A stretch of DNA of 64,000 nt from Rhizobium sp. L51/94 (GTDB lineage Bacteria > Pseudomonadota > Alphaproteobacteria > Rhizobiales > Rhizobiaceae). Positions 27,444 to 38,412 of this stretch are shown here, one piece after another. Positions within the stretch are counted from its first letter, which is position 1. Each line of letters opens with the position of its first letter. A program made the translations under genes and the position numbers. A model generated the notes under the pieces. It had not been told where the DNA came from. It made no database searches and saw only the letters and a list, made by a program, of their open reading frames with translations. The DNA is taken from assembly GCF_019355555.1 (NCBI RefSeq), contig NZ_CP072141.1, forward strand, positions 2,102,001 through 2,166,000, written 5' to 3'.

Positions 27444-28517
27444 TCAGGACGCCTTGCCGAGATTGAGCGAAAGCTGCGATGGCGGGCGGGCAATTCCGTC
27501 GCCAAGGTCGGTCAGAGCGACGACCCCGACCTCCCGGCCACGTCCCTTGACGGCGTGGTTGCCGAGATATTCCGCATGGATGCCTTTGGGCAATGTCATG
27601 AGGTCGGCAAGGTCGGACGAGATCAGGACATGCCTTTCCAATGTCTTCGAAAGACCCTCGAGGCGGGCCGTGGTGTTCACCGTGTCTCCGAAATAGGTGA
27701 TCTTGTGACGATCGACGCCGATTTCCGCCGTGATCACCGACCCGCCGTGCAGGGCTGCGCGCAGACGCGGGACCTGGCCGTAGACCTTCAGCCAGACATC
27801 CTTGTTCTTCTCGATGTTTGCAAAGATATCGAAAATGCAACGGACGCAGCAGCCGTTCTTGATGCCGCGTTGCAGCGGCCACGTGACGATGGCGGCATCG
27901 CCGATGTAATCGTCTATGGCACCGTTATGGCGACGGATCTGTTCGGCGAATGTCCCGAACAGCGAGCCGAGATATTGCTGTGTCCTGAGGTCGCCGTGTT
28001 GCTCTGCAAATGCCGTGGAGCCGACCAGATCGATAAACAGAAAGACACGTTCCTCCGGCACCGGATTGCGGTAGCGGCCTGTCAGCAAACTGATGAAGAC
28101 ATCGCGGCCCAGCAGCTCGCGGACACGCATGATGAAAACCATCAGGGCGGTGACCGACAGCGCATAGACAAGAACCTCGGCGGACAGGATGGTCGCCTCC
28201 GCCCAGCTCGTGTTGGTTATGCCCATGATTTTCAGCAGGCTGCCAGAAATCGCATAGCCGACGCTGATGAGCGCAAGGTCGATCATCAGCGCGATGGGAA
28301 TATAGGCCGGTGTCGGCAGCCGATGGACGCGATAGTAAAGACCGGGCAGCACCAGTCCACGCTCAAAGACCAGCACAGGCATGCCGGTCGTCAGGGCAAA
28401 GATGGCGCCGATATAGAAGTGCGATTCGGGATAGAAAGCCGCGCCGTAAAAAACACCGGACAACGCAACGACGGCAGCGATAGCAAGCCAGTTCAACGCC
28501 GTGGGCAGAGTTCGCAT
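27444..28517 (-). CDS. Membrane-bound class III adenylate cyclase
   Basis: A 357-residue protein with about six N-terminal transmembrane segments (residues 1-150) and a C-terminal class III cyclase domain. The metal-binding Asp residues are in LFIDLVGSTAFAE and DDYIGDAA. The adenine-selecting Asp and transition-state Asn/Arg are in YFGDTVNTTARLEG. All essential residues seem present, so ATP-to-cAMP conversion is likely. It belongs to the rhizobial CyaC-like membrane group. Rhizobiaceae usually encode many cyclases, so the specific signal is unknown. It is monocistronic, with rnd (same strand) upstream across the intervening 28518-28610 gap. Confidence 0.92.
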   Translation of the reverse strand: MRTLPTALNWLAIAAVVALSGVFYGAAFYPESHFYIGAIFALTTGMPVLVFERGLVLPGLYYRVHRLPTPAYIPIALMIDLALISVGYAISGSLLKIMGITNTSWAEATILSAEVLVYALSVTALMVFIMRVRELLGRDVFISLLTGRYRNPVPEERVFLFIDLVGSTAFAEQHGDLRTQQYLGSLFGTFAEQIRRHNGAIDDYIGDAAIVTWPLQRGIKNGCCVRCIFDIFANIEKNKDVWLKVYGQVPRLRAALHGGSVITAEIGVDRHKITYFGDTVNTTARLEGLSKTLERHVLISSDLADLMTLPKGIHAEYLGNHAVKGRGREVGVVALTDLGDGIARPPSQLSLNLGKAS

Positions 28518-28610
28518 GGTTCGTTCCGACAGGCAGATGACAGACGTCTGCCGTTATTGATCCCGCCCAACTGCTGCGGTCAAGCCTTTTCGGTCCGAAG
28601 ACGGTTCCCG

Positions 28611-29756
28611 CTAGATGGCGATCGTCTCCACCTTCTTGTCTACAAACCGCAGCGCAACCTCGCCCTTTATGAGTTTCAGCGCGGTATCGCCGAACAAGTC
28701 TCGACGCCAGCCGGAGAGGGCCGGTACGTCGGCCTTGTCGCCTTCTGCAGCGATCCGTTCGATGTCTTCGCTGTTGGCGATCACTTTCGGCGCAACGGCG
28801 TTCTTTTCCGCAATCAGCTTCAAAAGGACTTTGAGTAGCTCGGCAGCAGCAGCTGTTCCCTCCGGGGCCTGCGTGTGACGCGGAACATGCGGCATGTCGG
28901 CCTTCGGCATGTCCAGCGCGGCGTTGATAGCCTCCAGCACCGCGCCGCCGGCCGACGAGCGCTCCCAGCCCTTCGGAACGGTGCGCAGGCGGCCGAATGC
29001 CTCCACGTCACGCGGCTGCTGCTGGGCGATCTCGTAGATCGCATCGTCCTTCAGCACCCGCGAGCGCGGCACGTTGCGGCTGCGGGCCTCGCGCTCGCGC
29101 CAGGCGGCTACATACTTCAGCACGGCCAGTTCCTGCGGCTTGCGCAGCCGCATCTTCAGCCGCTGCCACGCATCGTCCGGATGCAGGTCATAGGTGTCGC
29201 GCGATTCGAGGATCGCCATTTCCTCGGCAAGCCAGGAGGCGCGGCCTTCGCGTTCGAGTTCGTCACGCAGGAAGATATAGACGTCGCGCAGGTGGGTAAC
29301 GTCGGCAAGCGCGTAGTCGAACTGCTTTTCCGTCAGCGGACGGCGTGTCCAGTCGGTAAAGCGCGAGGTCTTGTCGATCTGGATATTCTTGATACGGCTG
29401 ACAAGCTGGTCATAGGAGACCGAGTCGCCGAAGCCGCAGACCATCGCAGCAATCTGCGTGTCGAACACCGGATGCGGGATCAGGTTTCCGCGATTGTAGA
29501 TGATTTCGATGTCCTGGCGCGAGGCATGGAATACCTTCAGCACCGAGGTGTCGGCCATCAGCGCGAAAAACGGCGCAAGATCGATGCCGGGCGCCAACGG
29601 ATCGACAATGACCTCGGTTGTCGGGCTCGCCATCTGTATCAGGCAAAGCACCGGCCAGAAGGTCGTCTCGCGAAGAAATTCGGTATCGATGGTGATGAAT
29701 TCTGACTTGGCCAGCTCTTGGCAGGCCGCCTCTAATTCGGCGGTAGTTACGATCAT
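28611..29756 (-). CDS. rnd: Ribonuclease D
   Basis: A 381-residue 3'-5' exonuclease from ATG 29756; the longer frame upstream overlaps the multicopper oxidase region and is not coding-like. The DEDDy residues are in FITIDTEFLRE (Asp and Glu, about 20-30), FHASRQDIEIIYN (Asp) and YALADVTHL (Tyr and Asp). Two HRDC-like helical domains follow (AVLKYVAAWREREARSRNVPRSRVL). RNase D trims the 3' ends of tRNA precursors and other small RNAs. Length and order match alphaproteobacterial Rnd. Confidence 0.95.
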   Translation of the reverse strand: MIVTTAELEAACQELAKSEFITIDTEFLRETTFWPVLCLIQMASPTTEVIVDPLAPGIDLAPFFALMADTSVLKVFHASRQDIEIIYNRGNLIPHPVFDTQIAAMVCGFGDSVSYDQLVSRIKNIQIDKTSRFTDWTRRPLTEKQFDYALADVTHLRDVYIFLRDELEREGRASWLAEEMAILESRDTYDLHPDDAWQRLKMRLRKPQELAVLKYVAAWREREARSRNVPRSRVLKDDAIYEIAQQQPRDVEAFGRLRTVPKGWERSSAGGAVLEAINAALDMPKADMPHVPRHTQAPEGTAAAAELLKVLLKLIAEKNAVAPKVIANSEDIERIAAEGDKADVPALSGWRRDLFGDTALKLIKGEVALRFVDKKVETIAI

Positions 29757-29839
29757 TTGGACACATTCATACGAAATTAGTTCTTGAACCTTCCTTTCCC
29801 TTTCGCTTCGATATGTCAATAAGCTGACGAGCCCGAAGG

Positions 29840-31231
29840 CTAAACGACCCGCAGATAGCTGGTCATGCCAGTCTTTTGATGCTCGATGATGTGACAATGC
29901 AGCAGCCAGTCGCCGGGATTGTCTGCGACGAAGCCAAGCTGGACCTTTTCGTTCGGCTGAATGAGATAGGTGTCGGAGACGAATGGCTGGACAGCGCCGG
30001 TTGTCGAGGAAAGCACCGTGAAGCTCATCCCGTGAAGGTGTATGGGATGGGAGTGCGGCGTCAGGTTTTCCATGTCGAACACATAGCTCTTGCCAAGCTT
30101 CAGTTCCGCCAGCGGCGCCGTCGGGTCCGGCGTGTCGCCCGGCCATGGCACCTTGTTGATGGCCCAGAAACTGTAGCCGAGCGAGCCGCAGATGCTGTCG
30201 GTCGACGTATCCTCCGCCGTCGCGCTGAGGATGATCGGGATATGCTCCGCGGCCCCGACATCGGCCTTGGCCACCGGGTTTGCGGCCAGCGGCGCCAGAT
30301 CGCCCATGTCGCGCTTGAGCGAGCTACCGACCGCCTTCAGCGTCGCCAGCGTCTTCGGGCTGGTACCATGGATATCCTCAAGCGTGACAAGCGCCCCTTC
30401 GCTGTCCGGCATGCGGATGGCCAGTTCCAGCCGCTGGCCCGGCCCGAGTTGCAGCACGTCGAGAGGAAAGCGCTTTGGCACCGGGTTGCCGTCGATGGCG
30501 ATGACTGCAGCCTCTGCGCCAGCGATCTTGAAGGAAAATATCCGCGTCACGTCGGTAATCGCCAGCCGCAGCCTGACGAGGCCGCCGGCGGGCGCGTCGT
30601 ATTGCGGTTCGATCTGCCAGTTGGCCGAACGTACCGTGCCGTAGGTTCCGGACCGTGCCGAGTCGCGCGGCTTGAACTGGGCGATGAACTGTCCGTCGCC
30701 ACCAAGCCGCCAGTCGCGCAGGTTGACGACGATCTCGGCATCGAATTGCGGATCCTTCGGATTATCGACGACGATCACCCCGGTCATGCCGTGGCCCATC
30801 TGGATCAGAGTGTTGCAATGGGGATGATACCAGAAGGTGCCCGCATCCGGCGGCGTGAAGGCATATTCGAATTTTTCGCCGGTATAGACATAGGGCTGTG
30901 TCAGGAATGGCACCCCGTCCATCGCATTGGGGATACGCATGCCGTGCCAGTGGATGGTCGTCGGCTCGTCGATGCCGTTGATCAGTCTTGCGGCAAAGGG
31001 TTCGCCCTGGCGCATGCGCAACACCGGCGGCATGCCATCGGCGCCATAAGTCAGCACGTCCCTGGTCATCTCGGTGCCGGTGATGTTGGCCTGGATCTTG
31101 TTTGATTTCAAGATAACCGGTTCCGGCGCTGCCTGGGCACGTCCGAAGCGACCCGCCAGACCCATGCCGACACCGTAAACGCCGGCTACGGCTGAAGCCT
31201 TGATGAGATTGCGGCGGGTGAAAACGGCCAT
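29840..31231 (-). CDS. Multicopper oxidase, Tat-exported
   Basis: A 463-residue protein with a twin-arginine signal (FTRRNLIKASAVAG, then hydrophobic stretch to about residue 34). Three cupredoxin domains carry all four copper-ligand blocks: HWHG (about 97-100), WYHPHC, HSHPIHLHG, and the type-1 site block HCHIIEHQKTGM near the C terminus, where Met is the axial ligand. It oxidises a phenol or metal ion and reduces oxygen to water in the periplasm. Members near this type function as laccases or in copper tolerance (CueO-like). No Met-rich insertion or copper exporter is nearby, so the substrate is open. Confidence 0.92.
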   Translation of the reverse strand: MAVFTRRNLIKASAVAGVYGVGMGLAGRFGRAQAAPEPVILKSNKIQANITGTEMTRDVLTYGADGMPPVLRMRQGEPFAARLINGIDEPTTIHWHGMRIPNAMDGVPFLTQPYVYTGEKFEYAFTPPDAGTFWYHPHCNTLIQMGHGMTGVIVVDNPKDPQFDAEIVVNLRDWRLGGDGQFIAQFKPRDSARSGTYGTVRSANWQIEPQYDAPAGGLVRLRLAITDVTRIFSFKIAGAEAAVIAIDGNPVPKRFPLDVLQLGPGQRLELAIRMPDSEGALVTLEDIHGTSPKTLATLKAVGSSLKRDMGDLAPLAANPVAKADVGAAEHIPIILSATAEDTSTDSICGSLGYSFWAINKVPWPGDTPDPTAPLAELKLGKSYVFDMENLTPHSHPIHLHGMSFTVLSSTTGAVQPFVSDTYLIQPNEKVQLGFVADNPGDWLLHCHIIEHQKTGMTSYLRVV

Positions 31232-31322
31232 GCTATGCTCCGGACGGGGTCTAACCGGTCCTGTTTAAAGTTGAGCGCAGTATTCAGCAATAGCACCTGT
31301 TTGGCCAAACTGCCGCAGTCAC

Positions 31323-32561
31323 CTATTGTTTATCGCGCTCGGAAGGCGGCGTGGCGAGCTTGTTGAAATAGGTCGAGGTCCGCAGCAGATTGCGAAACCG
31401 CATGCTGCGCCGCTCCGTCGGCACGCCCTCGCGCACCGTCATCCGCTGCAGTGTGTAGAGCATGAAGAAAAATAGCACGGCGGCCATGTAAATAAACAGC
31501 ACGCGCGGGCCGAACCTGTCGAGCATGAAGGCTGCAAACATCGGCCCGACGATGGCGCCTACCGACCAGAAAAACAGCGTGCCTGCCGAGACCAGGGCAT
31601 GTTGGCCCTTGGCGGCGTGATCGTTGGCGTGGGCCGAGCAGAGCGAGTAAAGCGGCATGCAGAAGGCGCCGAACATGAAGATGCCGACGAAATTGCGCCA
31701 TTCGCTGCTGCCCGCGACAAGCGCCAGGAACAGGCAGCCGATCAGCGCGCCAACGGACGAGACGAGGATGATGAGCCGCCGGTCGAGCCTGTCGGAATAG
31801 GCTCCGAGCGGATATTGCAGCACGATGCCGGCAAAGATCCCGACGCTCATGAAGGTTGCGATCCCCGTCACCGACAGGCCGATGCCCTGCGCATAGACCG
31901 GACCCAGCGAGCGGAACACCGAGTTCGTCAGCCCGACGACGACGCAGCCGACGGTGGCGAGCGGCGATATCCGCCATAGCGTCTTGATATCGAAGCGAAT
32001 GGCCTCCGGTGCGCCCGGGCTCGAGCGGTCGGCAAAGGAGATCGGTACGAGCGACAGGCTGAGCGCCATCGATATGATGGCAAACAGCTGGAACCCGTCG
32101 ATGCCGACGGACGGGATCAGGTATTGCGCCAGCGTCACCGAGCCGAGGTCGACAAAACGGTAGACCGACAGCGTCCGAGCCCGGTTGGAGTTGGTCACGC
32201 GGGCGTTCAGCCAGCTTTCCACAACAGCAAACAGCCCTGCAAAACACAGGCCCTGCACGAGCCGCATGCTGAACCAGAACCATGGCACGATCAGCAGCAC
32301 CATGGCGATCGAGGCGGCGGATGCGATCGCAGCCAGCGCAGAGAAGGCGCGGATATGGCCGATGGAGCGGATGATGCGGGTGACATAGACGCAGCCGATG
32401 GCAAAGCCGATATTGTAGCCGGTGCCGACAAGCCCGATGGTCGAGGCCGAAAAGCCCTCGTGCAGGGCGCGCAGCGAGATGAACGTCGCCTGCAGGCCGT
32501 TGCCACCGATCAGGATACCGGCCGTGACGAGCAAGGGAATAAGGGGTCGGATCTGGCTCAT
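31323..32561 (-). CDS. Major facilitator superfamily transporter
   Basis: A 412-residue protein from ATG 32561 with about twelve hydrophobic helices. It resembles the YcaD/sugar-efflux-like branch: it begins PLIPLLVTAGILIGGNGLQATFI, has the loop-2 type phrase VTRIIRSIGHIRAF, and a second-half equivalent YSDRLDRRLIILVSS. Cargo cannot be inferred. A charged soluble tail of about 40 residues follows the last helix. It is divergent from aspS and is the only gene in its transcript that I can see. Confidence 0.88.
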   Translation of the reverse strand: MSQIRPLIPLLVTAGILIGGNGLQATFISLRALHEGFSASTIGLVGTGYNIGFAIGCVYVTRIIRSIGHIRAFSALAAIASAASIAMVLLIVPWFWFSMRLVQGLCFAGLFAVVESWLNARVTNSNRARTLSVYRFVDLGSVTLAQYLIPSVGIDGFQLFAIISMALSLSLVPISFADRSSPGAPEAIRFDIKTLWRISPLATVGCVVVGLTNSVFRSLGPVYAQGIGLSVTGIATFMSVGIFAGIVLQYPLGAYSDRLDRRLIILVSSVGALIGCLFLALVAGSSEWRNFVGIFMFGAFCMPLYSLCSAHANDHAAKGQHALVSAGTLFFWSVGAIVGPMFAAFMLDRFGPRVLFIYMAAVLFFFMLYTLQRMTVREGVPTERRSMRFRNLLRTSTYFNKLATPPSERDKQ

Positions 32562-32786
32562 CGGGGAGGGCCTGCAAACGAATCGAACCATGACCGCGAC
32601 CGGCCCGGCAACATGGCTGTCTTTCTAGGCGGGGTTTGGCTATAAAGACAACCTCAAACGCGACGAGGCGTGGCAAGTCTTGACAAATGAGGCAGGCCAT
32701 GCGCTTTTCCGCCCGATTTTCTCGACGGGGAGATCGCGGCATTTCGACCGCTTCTGCCACCGTCCGCCAAGCCCAGGAATGATAAA

Positions 32787-34577
32787 ATGCATCGCTATCG
32801 CAGCCATACATGCGCCGCTCTCAGCAAGTCCGACGTCGGGTCGACCGTGCGCATCTCCGGCTGGGTCCACCGCGTCCGCGACCACGGCGGCCTGCTGTTC
32901 ATCGACCTTCGCGACCACTATGGAATGACGCAGATCGTTGTCGATCCGGACTCACCTGCCTTCAAACAGGCTGAACTGGTCCGCGGCGAATGGGTCATCC
33001 GCGTCGATGGCCTCGTCAAGGCACGCACCGAGGACACCGTCAACAAGACGATGCCGACAGGCGAGATCGAACTCTACGCACAGGAGATCGAGATACTCTC
33101 GGTCGCCAAGGAACTGCCGCTGCCAGTGTTCGGCGAGCCCGATTATCCGGAAGACGTGCGTCTGAAGTATCGCTTCCTCGACCTTCGCCGCGAGACGCTG
33201 CACAAGAACATCGTCAAGCGCAGCCAGATCATTTCCGACATCCGCAACCGCATGACGTCGGCCGGCTTCGGCGAATACACCACGCCGATCCTGACGGCCT
33301 CGTCGCCGGAAGGCGCGCGCGACTTCCTGGTGCCGTCGCGCATCCATCCCGGCACGTTCTTCGCGCTGCCGCAGGCGCCGCAGCAGTACAAGCAGTTGTT
33401 GATGGTGGCAGGCTTCGACCGCTACTTCCAGATCGCGCCCTGCTTCCGCGACGAAGACCCGCGCGCCGACCGCCTGCCGGGCGAATTCTACCAGCTCGAC
33501 ATGGAAATGAGCTTTGTCACCCAGGAAGATGTCTGGGACACGATGGCGCCGATCATGACATCCGTCTTCGAGCAGTTCGCCGAAGGCAAGCCGGTTACCA
33601 AGGACTGGCCGCGCATTCCCTATGACGTGTCGATCCGCAAATACGGTTCCGACAAGCCCGACCTTCGCAACCCGATCGAGATGCAGGCCGTCACCGAGCA
33701 CTTTGCAGGCTCCGGCTTCAAGGTGTTCGCCGGCATGATCGCGTCGAACCCGAAGGTCGAAGTCTGGGCGATCCCGGCCAAGACCGGCGGTTCCAGAGCG
33801 TTCTGCGACCGCATGAACGCCTGGGCCCAGAGCCTCGGCCAGCCAGGATTGGGTTACATCTTCTGGAAGGAAGAGGACGGCAAGATCGTCGGCTCCGGTC
33901 CGCTGGCGAAGAACATCGGCGAGGAGCGTACAGAAGCGTTGCGCGTGCAACTCGGCCTGGAAGCCGGCGACGCCAGCTTCTTTGTCGCCGGCGAGCCTGC
34001 CAAGTTCTACAAGTTTGCAGGCGAGGCGCGCACCAAGGCTGGCGAAGACCTGAACCTCGTCGACCGTGATCGCTTCGAGCTTTGCTGGATCATCGACTTC
34101 CCGTTCTACGAATGGAGCGAGGAAGACAAGAAGATCGACTTCGCGCACAACCCGTTCTCGATGCCACAGGGTGGCCTCGAGGCGCTGAACACGCAGGAAC
34201 CGCTTTCGCTGAAGGCGTATCAGTACGACGCCGTCTGCAACGGCTTCGAGATTGCCTCGGGCTCGATCCGTAACCAGTCGCCGGAAGCCATGGTCAAGGC
34301 CTTCGAACTGGTCGGCCTCAGCCAGACCGATGTCGAGGAACGTTTTGGTGGCATGTACCGTGCATTCCAGTACGGCGCCCCTCCGCACGGCGGTTGCGCC
34401 TTCGGTATCGACCGCGTCGTGATGCTACTGCTGGGTGCGAAGAACCTGCGCGAGATCACGCTGTTCCCGATGAACCAGCAGGCCCAGGACCTGCTGATGA
34501 ACGCGCCTTCGCCGGCAGCACCGAAGCAGCTCATGGAGCTGTCTCTGCGCGTTATTCCGCCGATCAAGAAGGACTGA
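32787..34577 (+). CDS. aspS: Aspartyl-tRNA synthetase
   Basis: A 596-residue class II synthetase of bacterial length. The N-terminal OB-fold anticodon domain reads [26 protein letters not shown]. Motif 2 is [23 protein letters not shown], motif 3 is [14 protein letters not shown], and the bacterial GAD insertion lies in between. It charges tRNA-Asp and, in bacteria without AsnRS, often tRNA-Asn for later amidation by GatCAB; which applies here cannot be seen from this window. A strong terminator follows. Confidence 0.98.
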   Translation: MHRYRSHTCAALSKSDVGSTVRISGWVHRVRDHGGLLFIDLRDHYGMTQIVVDPDSPAFKQAELVRGEWVIRVDGLVKARTEDTVNKTMPTGEIELYAQEIEILSVAKELPLPVFGEPDYPEDVRLKYRFLDLRRETLHKNIVKRSQIISDIRNRMTSAGFGEYTTPILTASSPEGARDFLVPSRIHPGTFFALPQAPQQYKQLLMVAGFDRYFQIAPCFRDEDPRADRLPGEFYQLDMEMSFVTQEDVWDTMAPIMTSVFEQFAEGKPVTKDWPRIPYDVSIRKYGSDKPDLRNPIEMQAVTEHFAGSGFKVFAGMIASNPKVEVWAIPAKTGGSRAFCDRMNAWAQSLGQPGLGYIFWKEEDGKIVGSGPLAKNIGEERTEALRVQLGLEAGDASFFVAGEPAKFYKFAGEARTKAGEDLNLVDRDRFELCWIIDFPFYEWSEEDKKIDFAHNPFSMPQGGLEALNTQEPLSLKAYQYDAVCNGFEIASGSIRNQSPEAMVKAFELVGLSQTDVEERFGGMYRAFQYGAPPHGGCAFGIDRVVMLLLGAKNLREITLFPMNQQAQDLLMNAPSPAAPKQLMELSLRVIPPIKKD

Positions 34578-34605
34578 TCTCGGTCTTCAGGCCGTTGTAA
34601 ATTGG

Positions 34606-34635
34606 AACCCGGTGGCGAAAGCTGCCGGGTTTTTT
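34606..34635 (+). terminator. Intrinsic terminator after aspS
   Basis: AACCCGG (34606-34612) pairs with CCGGGTT (34625-34631) and runs into six T. It is the plus-strand half of a back-to-back pair. Confidence 0.9.
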
Positions 34636-34639
34636 GCAA

Positions 34640-34669
34640 CAAAAAACCCGGCGATACAATCGCCGGGTT
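34640..34669 (-). terminator. Intrinsic terminator of the convergent periplasmic protein gene
   Basis: AACCCGGCGAT (34645-34655) and ATCGCCGGGTT (34659-34669) form a perfect 11-pair stem with a three-base loop. On the minus strand it is followed by a run of six T. It faces the aspS terminator, ten bases away. Confidence 0.9.
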
Positions 34670-34694
34670 GCATTCAGGCAATCGACACTGACGA

Positions 34695-35885
34695 TCAGTC
34701 GTTCGCGCTTACTTTCAGGCCGATGACTTTCGGGATGGTGTTCGGCGCGCCCATGGCGGCGCCGACGATCATCGGGAAGGGGACCGGCTTTTCCGGCGAA
34801 GCATTCAGCGTGAAGCTCTGCGGATTGTCGAGGTAGCTGTTGATCGCGGCAGAGACCGAGTTCTGCAGTTCCGGGATGTTCAACTGCGCCAGCATGATTG
34901 GCGCTAGCCCCTTCAACGTGTTGGCCATCTGGGCGCCAGAGACGTTCTGCGTCGAGCCGGCATAATCCAGCAGGCGCTTGGTGATGGAGGCGTCCTTGAA
35001 GTGGATCTCGGCGCTGTCGAGTGTCAGCTGCTGCATCAGCCCCATCATGGCAAGGCCGGTGGCCTGCTGGGCTGCCTGCTTGTCAGGGTTTGCCTGCGCA
35101 GCCTTTGCGGCCTCCTGCAGCGATTTCATGAATTCCATCGTGTAGCCGGAGATCGCCAGCGACAGGTCGAGGCGGCCGATATTGTCGAGGTCGAGGCCGA
35201 GGTCTTCGACAGTGACGGTGCCGGGCTTGATATCCCAGCTGCCCTTCATCGTCAGGGCGCCGGAAACGTGCTGCAGGGCAAGCTTGTTGATGGTGTCCTG
35301 CGATGCCGGATCCTTGACATCGGACAGGTCCGCCTTGATGGCGTTGACGTTGCCCGTAAATTCAAAACCGGAATCGTCATGGGTCGGCGTCAGCGCGAAA
35401 TCCATGTCCTTAACCGACAAGACTTCCTTGCCTTCCTTGGTGACCGCCAGCGGACCCGTATGGGCTTTGGAATAGAGCAGCATTCCGTCGATGCCTTCAG
35501 CATTGGCGTCGGCCGGTACTGTTACTCCACCCAGGAACATGTCGCTTGCAGTGTAGGTCACGCCCTCGTTGGTCACCGAAATATCCGGAAACGTCACTTT
35601 GTCGATAGCGTAGCCGCCGTCACTTTCTTCCGTGACATCGCTCATCGTCACCTTGCCGAGGGGAACGCCCTGGCCGCCGGACAGCGGCTTGAACGAAGCG
35701 CCCTTGAGCGTCACCGTCGTGTCGTCGACCTCGACGCTGTCAGCTGCAAGACTGACGCCCTGGATAGCGTAGGCAGCATTCATCTTCTTCAGCAGATCGT
35801 TGCCATCGAGCGCGAAGGCCGAGCTTGCGAGCGAAAGAATGGCGGCGCTGGACAGCATCAGCCGGGTTGTCCGGTAAAAAGTCAT
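34695..35885 (-). CDS. Hypothetical secreted protein
   Basis: A 396-residue protein from ATG 35885 with a Sec signal peptide (TRLMLSSAAILSLASSAFAL, cleavage near residue 25). The mature chain is a series of alternating beta segments (DSVEVDDTTVTLKGASF, KVTFPDISVTNEGVTYTAS), with AsmA/DUF945-like amphipathic character, and one helical Ala/Gln stretch (EAAKAAQANPDKQAAQQA, about 275-292). There are no cysteines and no catalytic motif that I recognise. It is likely periplasmic, possibly a lipid-interacting beta-sheet protein; that is a guess from pattern only. Close relatives in other rhizobia are likely, since this looks like ordinary core coding sequence. Confidence 0.8.
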   Translation of the reverse strand: MTFYRTTRLMLSSAAILSLASSAFALDGNDLLKKMNAAYAIQGVSLAADSVEVDDTTVTLKGASFKPLSGGQGVPLGKVTMSDVTEESDGGYAIDKVTFPDISVTNEGVTYTASDMFLGGVTVPADANAEGIDGMLLYSKAHTGPLAVTKEGKEVLSVKDMDFALTPTHDDSGFEFTGNVNAIKADLSDVKDPASQDTINKLALQHVSGALTMKGSWDIKPGTVTVEDLGLDLDNIGRLDLSLAISGYTMEFMKSLQEAAKAAQANPDKQAAQQATGLAMMGLMQQLTLDSAEIHFKDASITKRLLDYAGSTQNVSGAQMANTLKGLAPIMLAQLNIPELQNSVSAAINSYLDNPQSFTLNASPEKPVPFPMIVGAAMGAPNTIPKVIGLKVSAND

Positions 35886-36114
35886 GTCGGGCTTTTCCTC
35901 ATTGGCCAAGTGACAAATAGATATGCAGTGTAGACGTATGAAGCCGGGTTTGTATCGCCCGTGTCTAAAATTCTGGTGAATTGCAATAGGGAAATGCGCT
36001 CCAAGTCTCTTCACTGTTGCATTGCGGTCAATCTAGGGCGCTGTGCGGCTTAATCCACAGGCTGATACCACTGTATTCCTTGCCGGACATCAGCTTCTCC
36101 GCTAGGCAAAGCCT

Positions 36115-38394
36115 ATGGGACAAGAGATTTTGCCGCCTTCTGGCGGGGGCGATGACAGTATTCTGCCGATTGATCTGAAGGCGGCGCTCGAGGAGCGTTA
36201 CCTTGCCTATGCGCTGTCGACGATCATGCACCGGGCGCTGCCTGACGTACGCGACGGCCTGAAGCCCGTCCATCGCCGCATCATCCACGCGATGAGCGAA
36301 ATGGGCATCCGCGCCAACTCGTCGTTCAAGAAAAGCGCCCGCATCGTCGGTGACGTCATCGGTAAGTTCCACCCGCACGGCGACCAGTCTGTCTACGACG
36401 CTCTCGTCCGTCTGGCCCAGGATTTCTCGCAGCGCTATCCCATCGTCGATGGCCAGGGCAATTTCGGCAACATCGACGGCGATAGTGCCGCCGCCTATCG
36501 ATACACCGAAGCCCGCATGACCGATGTTGCTACGCTGCTGCTCGAAGGCATCGACCAGGACGCGGTCGACTTCCGTCCGACCTACAACGAGGAAGACAGC
36601 GAGCCGGTCGTCATGCCCGGCGCGTTCCCGAACCTGCTCGCCAACGGCACGTCCGGCATCGCCGTCGGCATGGCGACATCCATTCCGCCGCATAACGCCC
36701 ACGAGCTCTGCGACGCAGCATTGCACCTGATCAAGCATCCGGATGCCACGGTCGAAGATCTGATGGCCGATCCGAACAATCGCGAGAAGGGTGGCATAGA
36801 GGGTCCCGACCTTCCGACCGGCGGTATCATCATCGACAGCCGCGAAAGCATCGTCGAGGCCTACAAGACGGGGCGCGGCGGTTTTCGCGTTCGCGCCAAA
36901 TGGGCGGTCGAGGATCTCGGTCGTGGCGGCTACCAGATCGTCGTCACCGAAATCCCGTTCCAGGTGCAGAAGTCGCGTCTGATCGAAAAGCTGGCCGAGC
37001 TGCTCAACGCCCGCCGCCTGCCGCTGCTGGAAGACGTGCGCGATGAGTCCGCCGAGGATGTCCGGCTCATCCTGGTGCCGAAGAGCCGCACGGTCGACCC
37101 GACGATCCTGATGGAATCGATCTTCAAGCTGTCCGAGCTTGAAAATCGTATTCCACTCAACATGAACGTCCTCTCCATGGGACGCATTCCACGGGTCATG
37201 GCGCTGAACGAAGTGCTGCTGGAATGGCTCGCCCACCGCAAGGACGTGCTGATCCGTCGCTCGAAGTTCCGGCTCGCAGCGATTGATCGCCGGCTCGAGA
37301 TCCTCGGCGGCCTGCTGATTGCCTATCTCAACCTCGACGAGGTGATCCGGATCATCCGCGAGGAGGACGAACCGAAGCCAGCCTTGATCGCGCGCTTCGG
37401 CGTTACCGACATCCAGGCCGAAGCCATCCTCAACATGCGGCTGCGCAACTTGCGCAAGCTCGAGGAATTCGAGATCCGCACCGAATTCGACGCCCTGTCT
37501 AAGGAGAAGGCTGAGATCGAGGCGCTGCTTGCCTCCGACGAAAAGCTCTGGGCGACTATTGCCTGGGAGATCGGCGAGGTCCGCAAGAAATACGCCAAGG
37601 CCACAAAGCTCGGCGCTCGTCGTACGGTTTTCGCCGATGCACCTGAAACAGATCTTGAAGCCATCCAGCAGGCGATGATCGAGAAAGAGCCCGTCACTGT
37701 CGTTATCTCGGAAAAGGGCTGGATCCGGGCGCTGAAGGGTCATATCTCCGACACGTCAACGCTGACCTTCAAGGAAGGCGATGCGCTGCGCCTGGCGTTC
37801 CCGGCCCAGACCACCGACAAGCTGCTGATCGTCACGACCGGCGGCAAGGCCTACACGCTCGGCGCCGACAAGCTGCCCGGCGGTCGCGGCCACGGCGAAC
37901 CGCTGCGTCTCATCGTCGAGATGGAAAACGACCAGGACGTACTGACCGCCTTCATTCATGATCCACATCGCAAGCTGTTGATCGTCTCGACCGAGGGCAA
38001 CGGCTTTATCGTTCCGGAAGCGGAGATGGCTGCCAACACCCGCAAGGGCAAGCAGATCATGAATGTATCGATGCCGGCAGAGGCCAAGCTGCTGGTGCCG
38101 GTCAAGGGCGATCATCTTGCAGTCGTCGGCGAAAACCGCAAGATGGTGGTCTTCCCGCTGGCGCAGATCCCCGAAATGTCGCGCGGCAAGGGCGTACGCC
38201 TGCAGCGCTACAAGGATGGCGGCATTTCCGATGTCCGTTGCTTCAGCCTTGCCGATGGGCTGACCTGGGCAGACAGTGCCGGCCGCAGCTTCATGAGATC
38301 GAAGGACGACCTGATCGAATGGCTCGGCGACCGCGGCGCTGCAGGCAGAGCCGTACCGAAGGGCTTCCCCCGTAGCGGTAAATTCTCGGGCTAG
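36115..38394 (+). CDS. parC: DNA topoisomerase IV subunit A
   Basis: A 759-residue type IIA topoisomerase subunit. The DNA-cleaving Tyr is Tyr130 in AAYRYTEAR. The helix-turn-helix region has [17 protein letters not shown] (79-95). The C-terminal beta-pinwheel carries GYxxxTx-type blades ([23 protein letters not shown]). It decatenates daughter chromosomes together with ParE, which is not in this window. At the position of the quinolone-contact Ser of E. coli ParC there is Gln91, with Asp95 at the second position. Length and pattern fit ParC rather than GyrA, which has a longer C terminus. Confidence 0.96.
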   Translation: MGQEILPPSGGGDDSILPIDLKAALEERYLAYALSTIMHRALPDVRDGLKPVHRRIIHAMSEMGIRANSSFKKSARIVGDVIGKFHPHGDQSVYDALVRLAQDFSQRYPIVDGQGNFGNIDGDSAAAYRYTEARMTDVATLLLEGIDQDAVDFRPTYNEEDSEPVVMPGAFPNLLANGTSGIAVGMATSIPPHNAHELCDAALHLIKHPDATVEDLMADPNNREKGGIEGPDLPTGGIIIDSRESIVEAYKTGRGGFRVRAKWAVEDLGRGGYQIVVTEIPFQVQKSRLIEKLAELLNARRLPLLEDVRDESAEDVRLILVPKSRTVDPTILMESIFKLSELENRIPLNMNVLSMGRIPRVMALNEVLLEWLAHRKDVLIRRSKFRLAAIDRRLEILGGLLIAYLNLDEVIRIIREEDEPKPALIARFGVTDIQAEAILNMRLRNLRKLEEFEIRTEFDALSKEKAEIEALLASDEKLWATIAWEIGEVRKKYAKATKLGARRTVFADAPETDLEAIQQAMIEKEPVTVVISEKGWIRALKGHISDTSTLTFKEGDALRLAFPAQTTDKLLIVTTGGKAYTLGADKLPGGRGHGEPLRLIVEMENDQDVLTAFIHDPHRKLLIVSTEGNGFIVPEAEMAANTRKGKQIMNVSMPAEAKLLVPVKGDHLAVVGENRKMVVFPLAQIPEMSRGKGVRLQRYKDGGISDVRCFSLADGLTWADSAGRSFMRSKDDLIEWLGDRGAAGRAVPKGFPRSGKFSG

Positions 38395-38412
38395 CGAGGC
38401 CACCTGCCGGGG

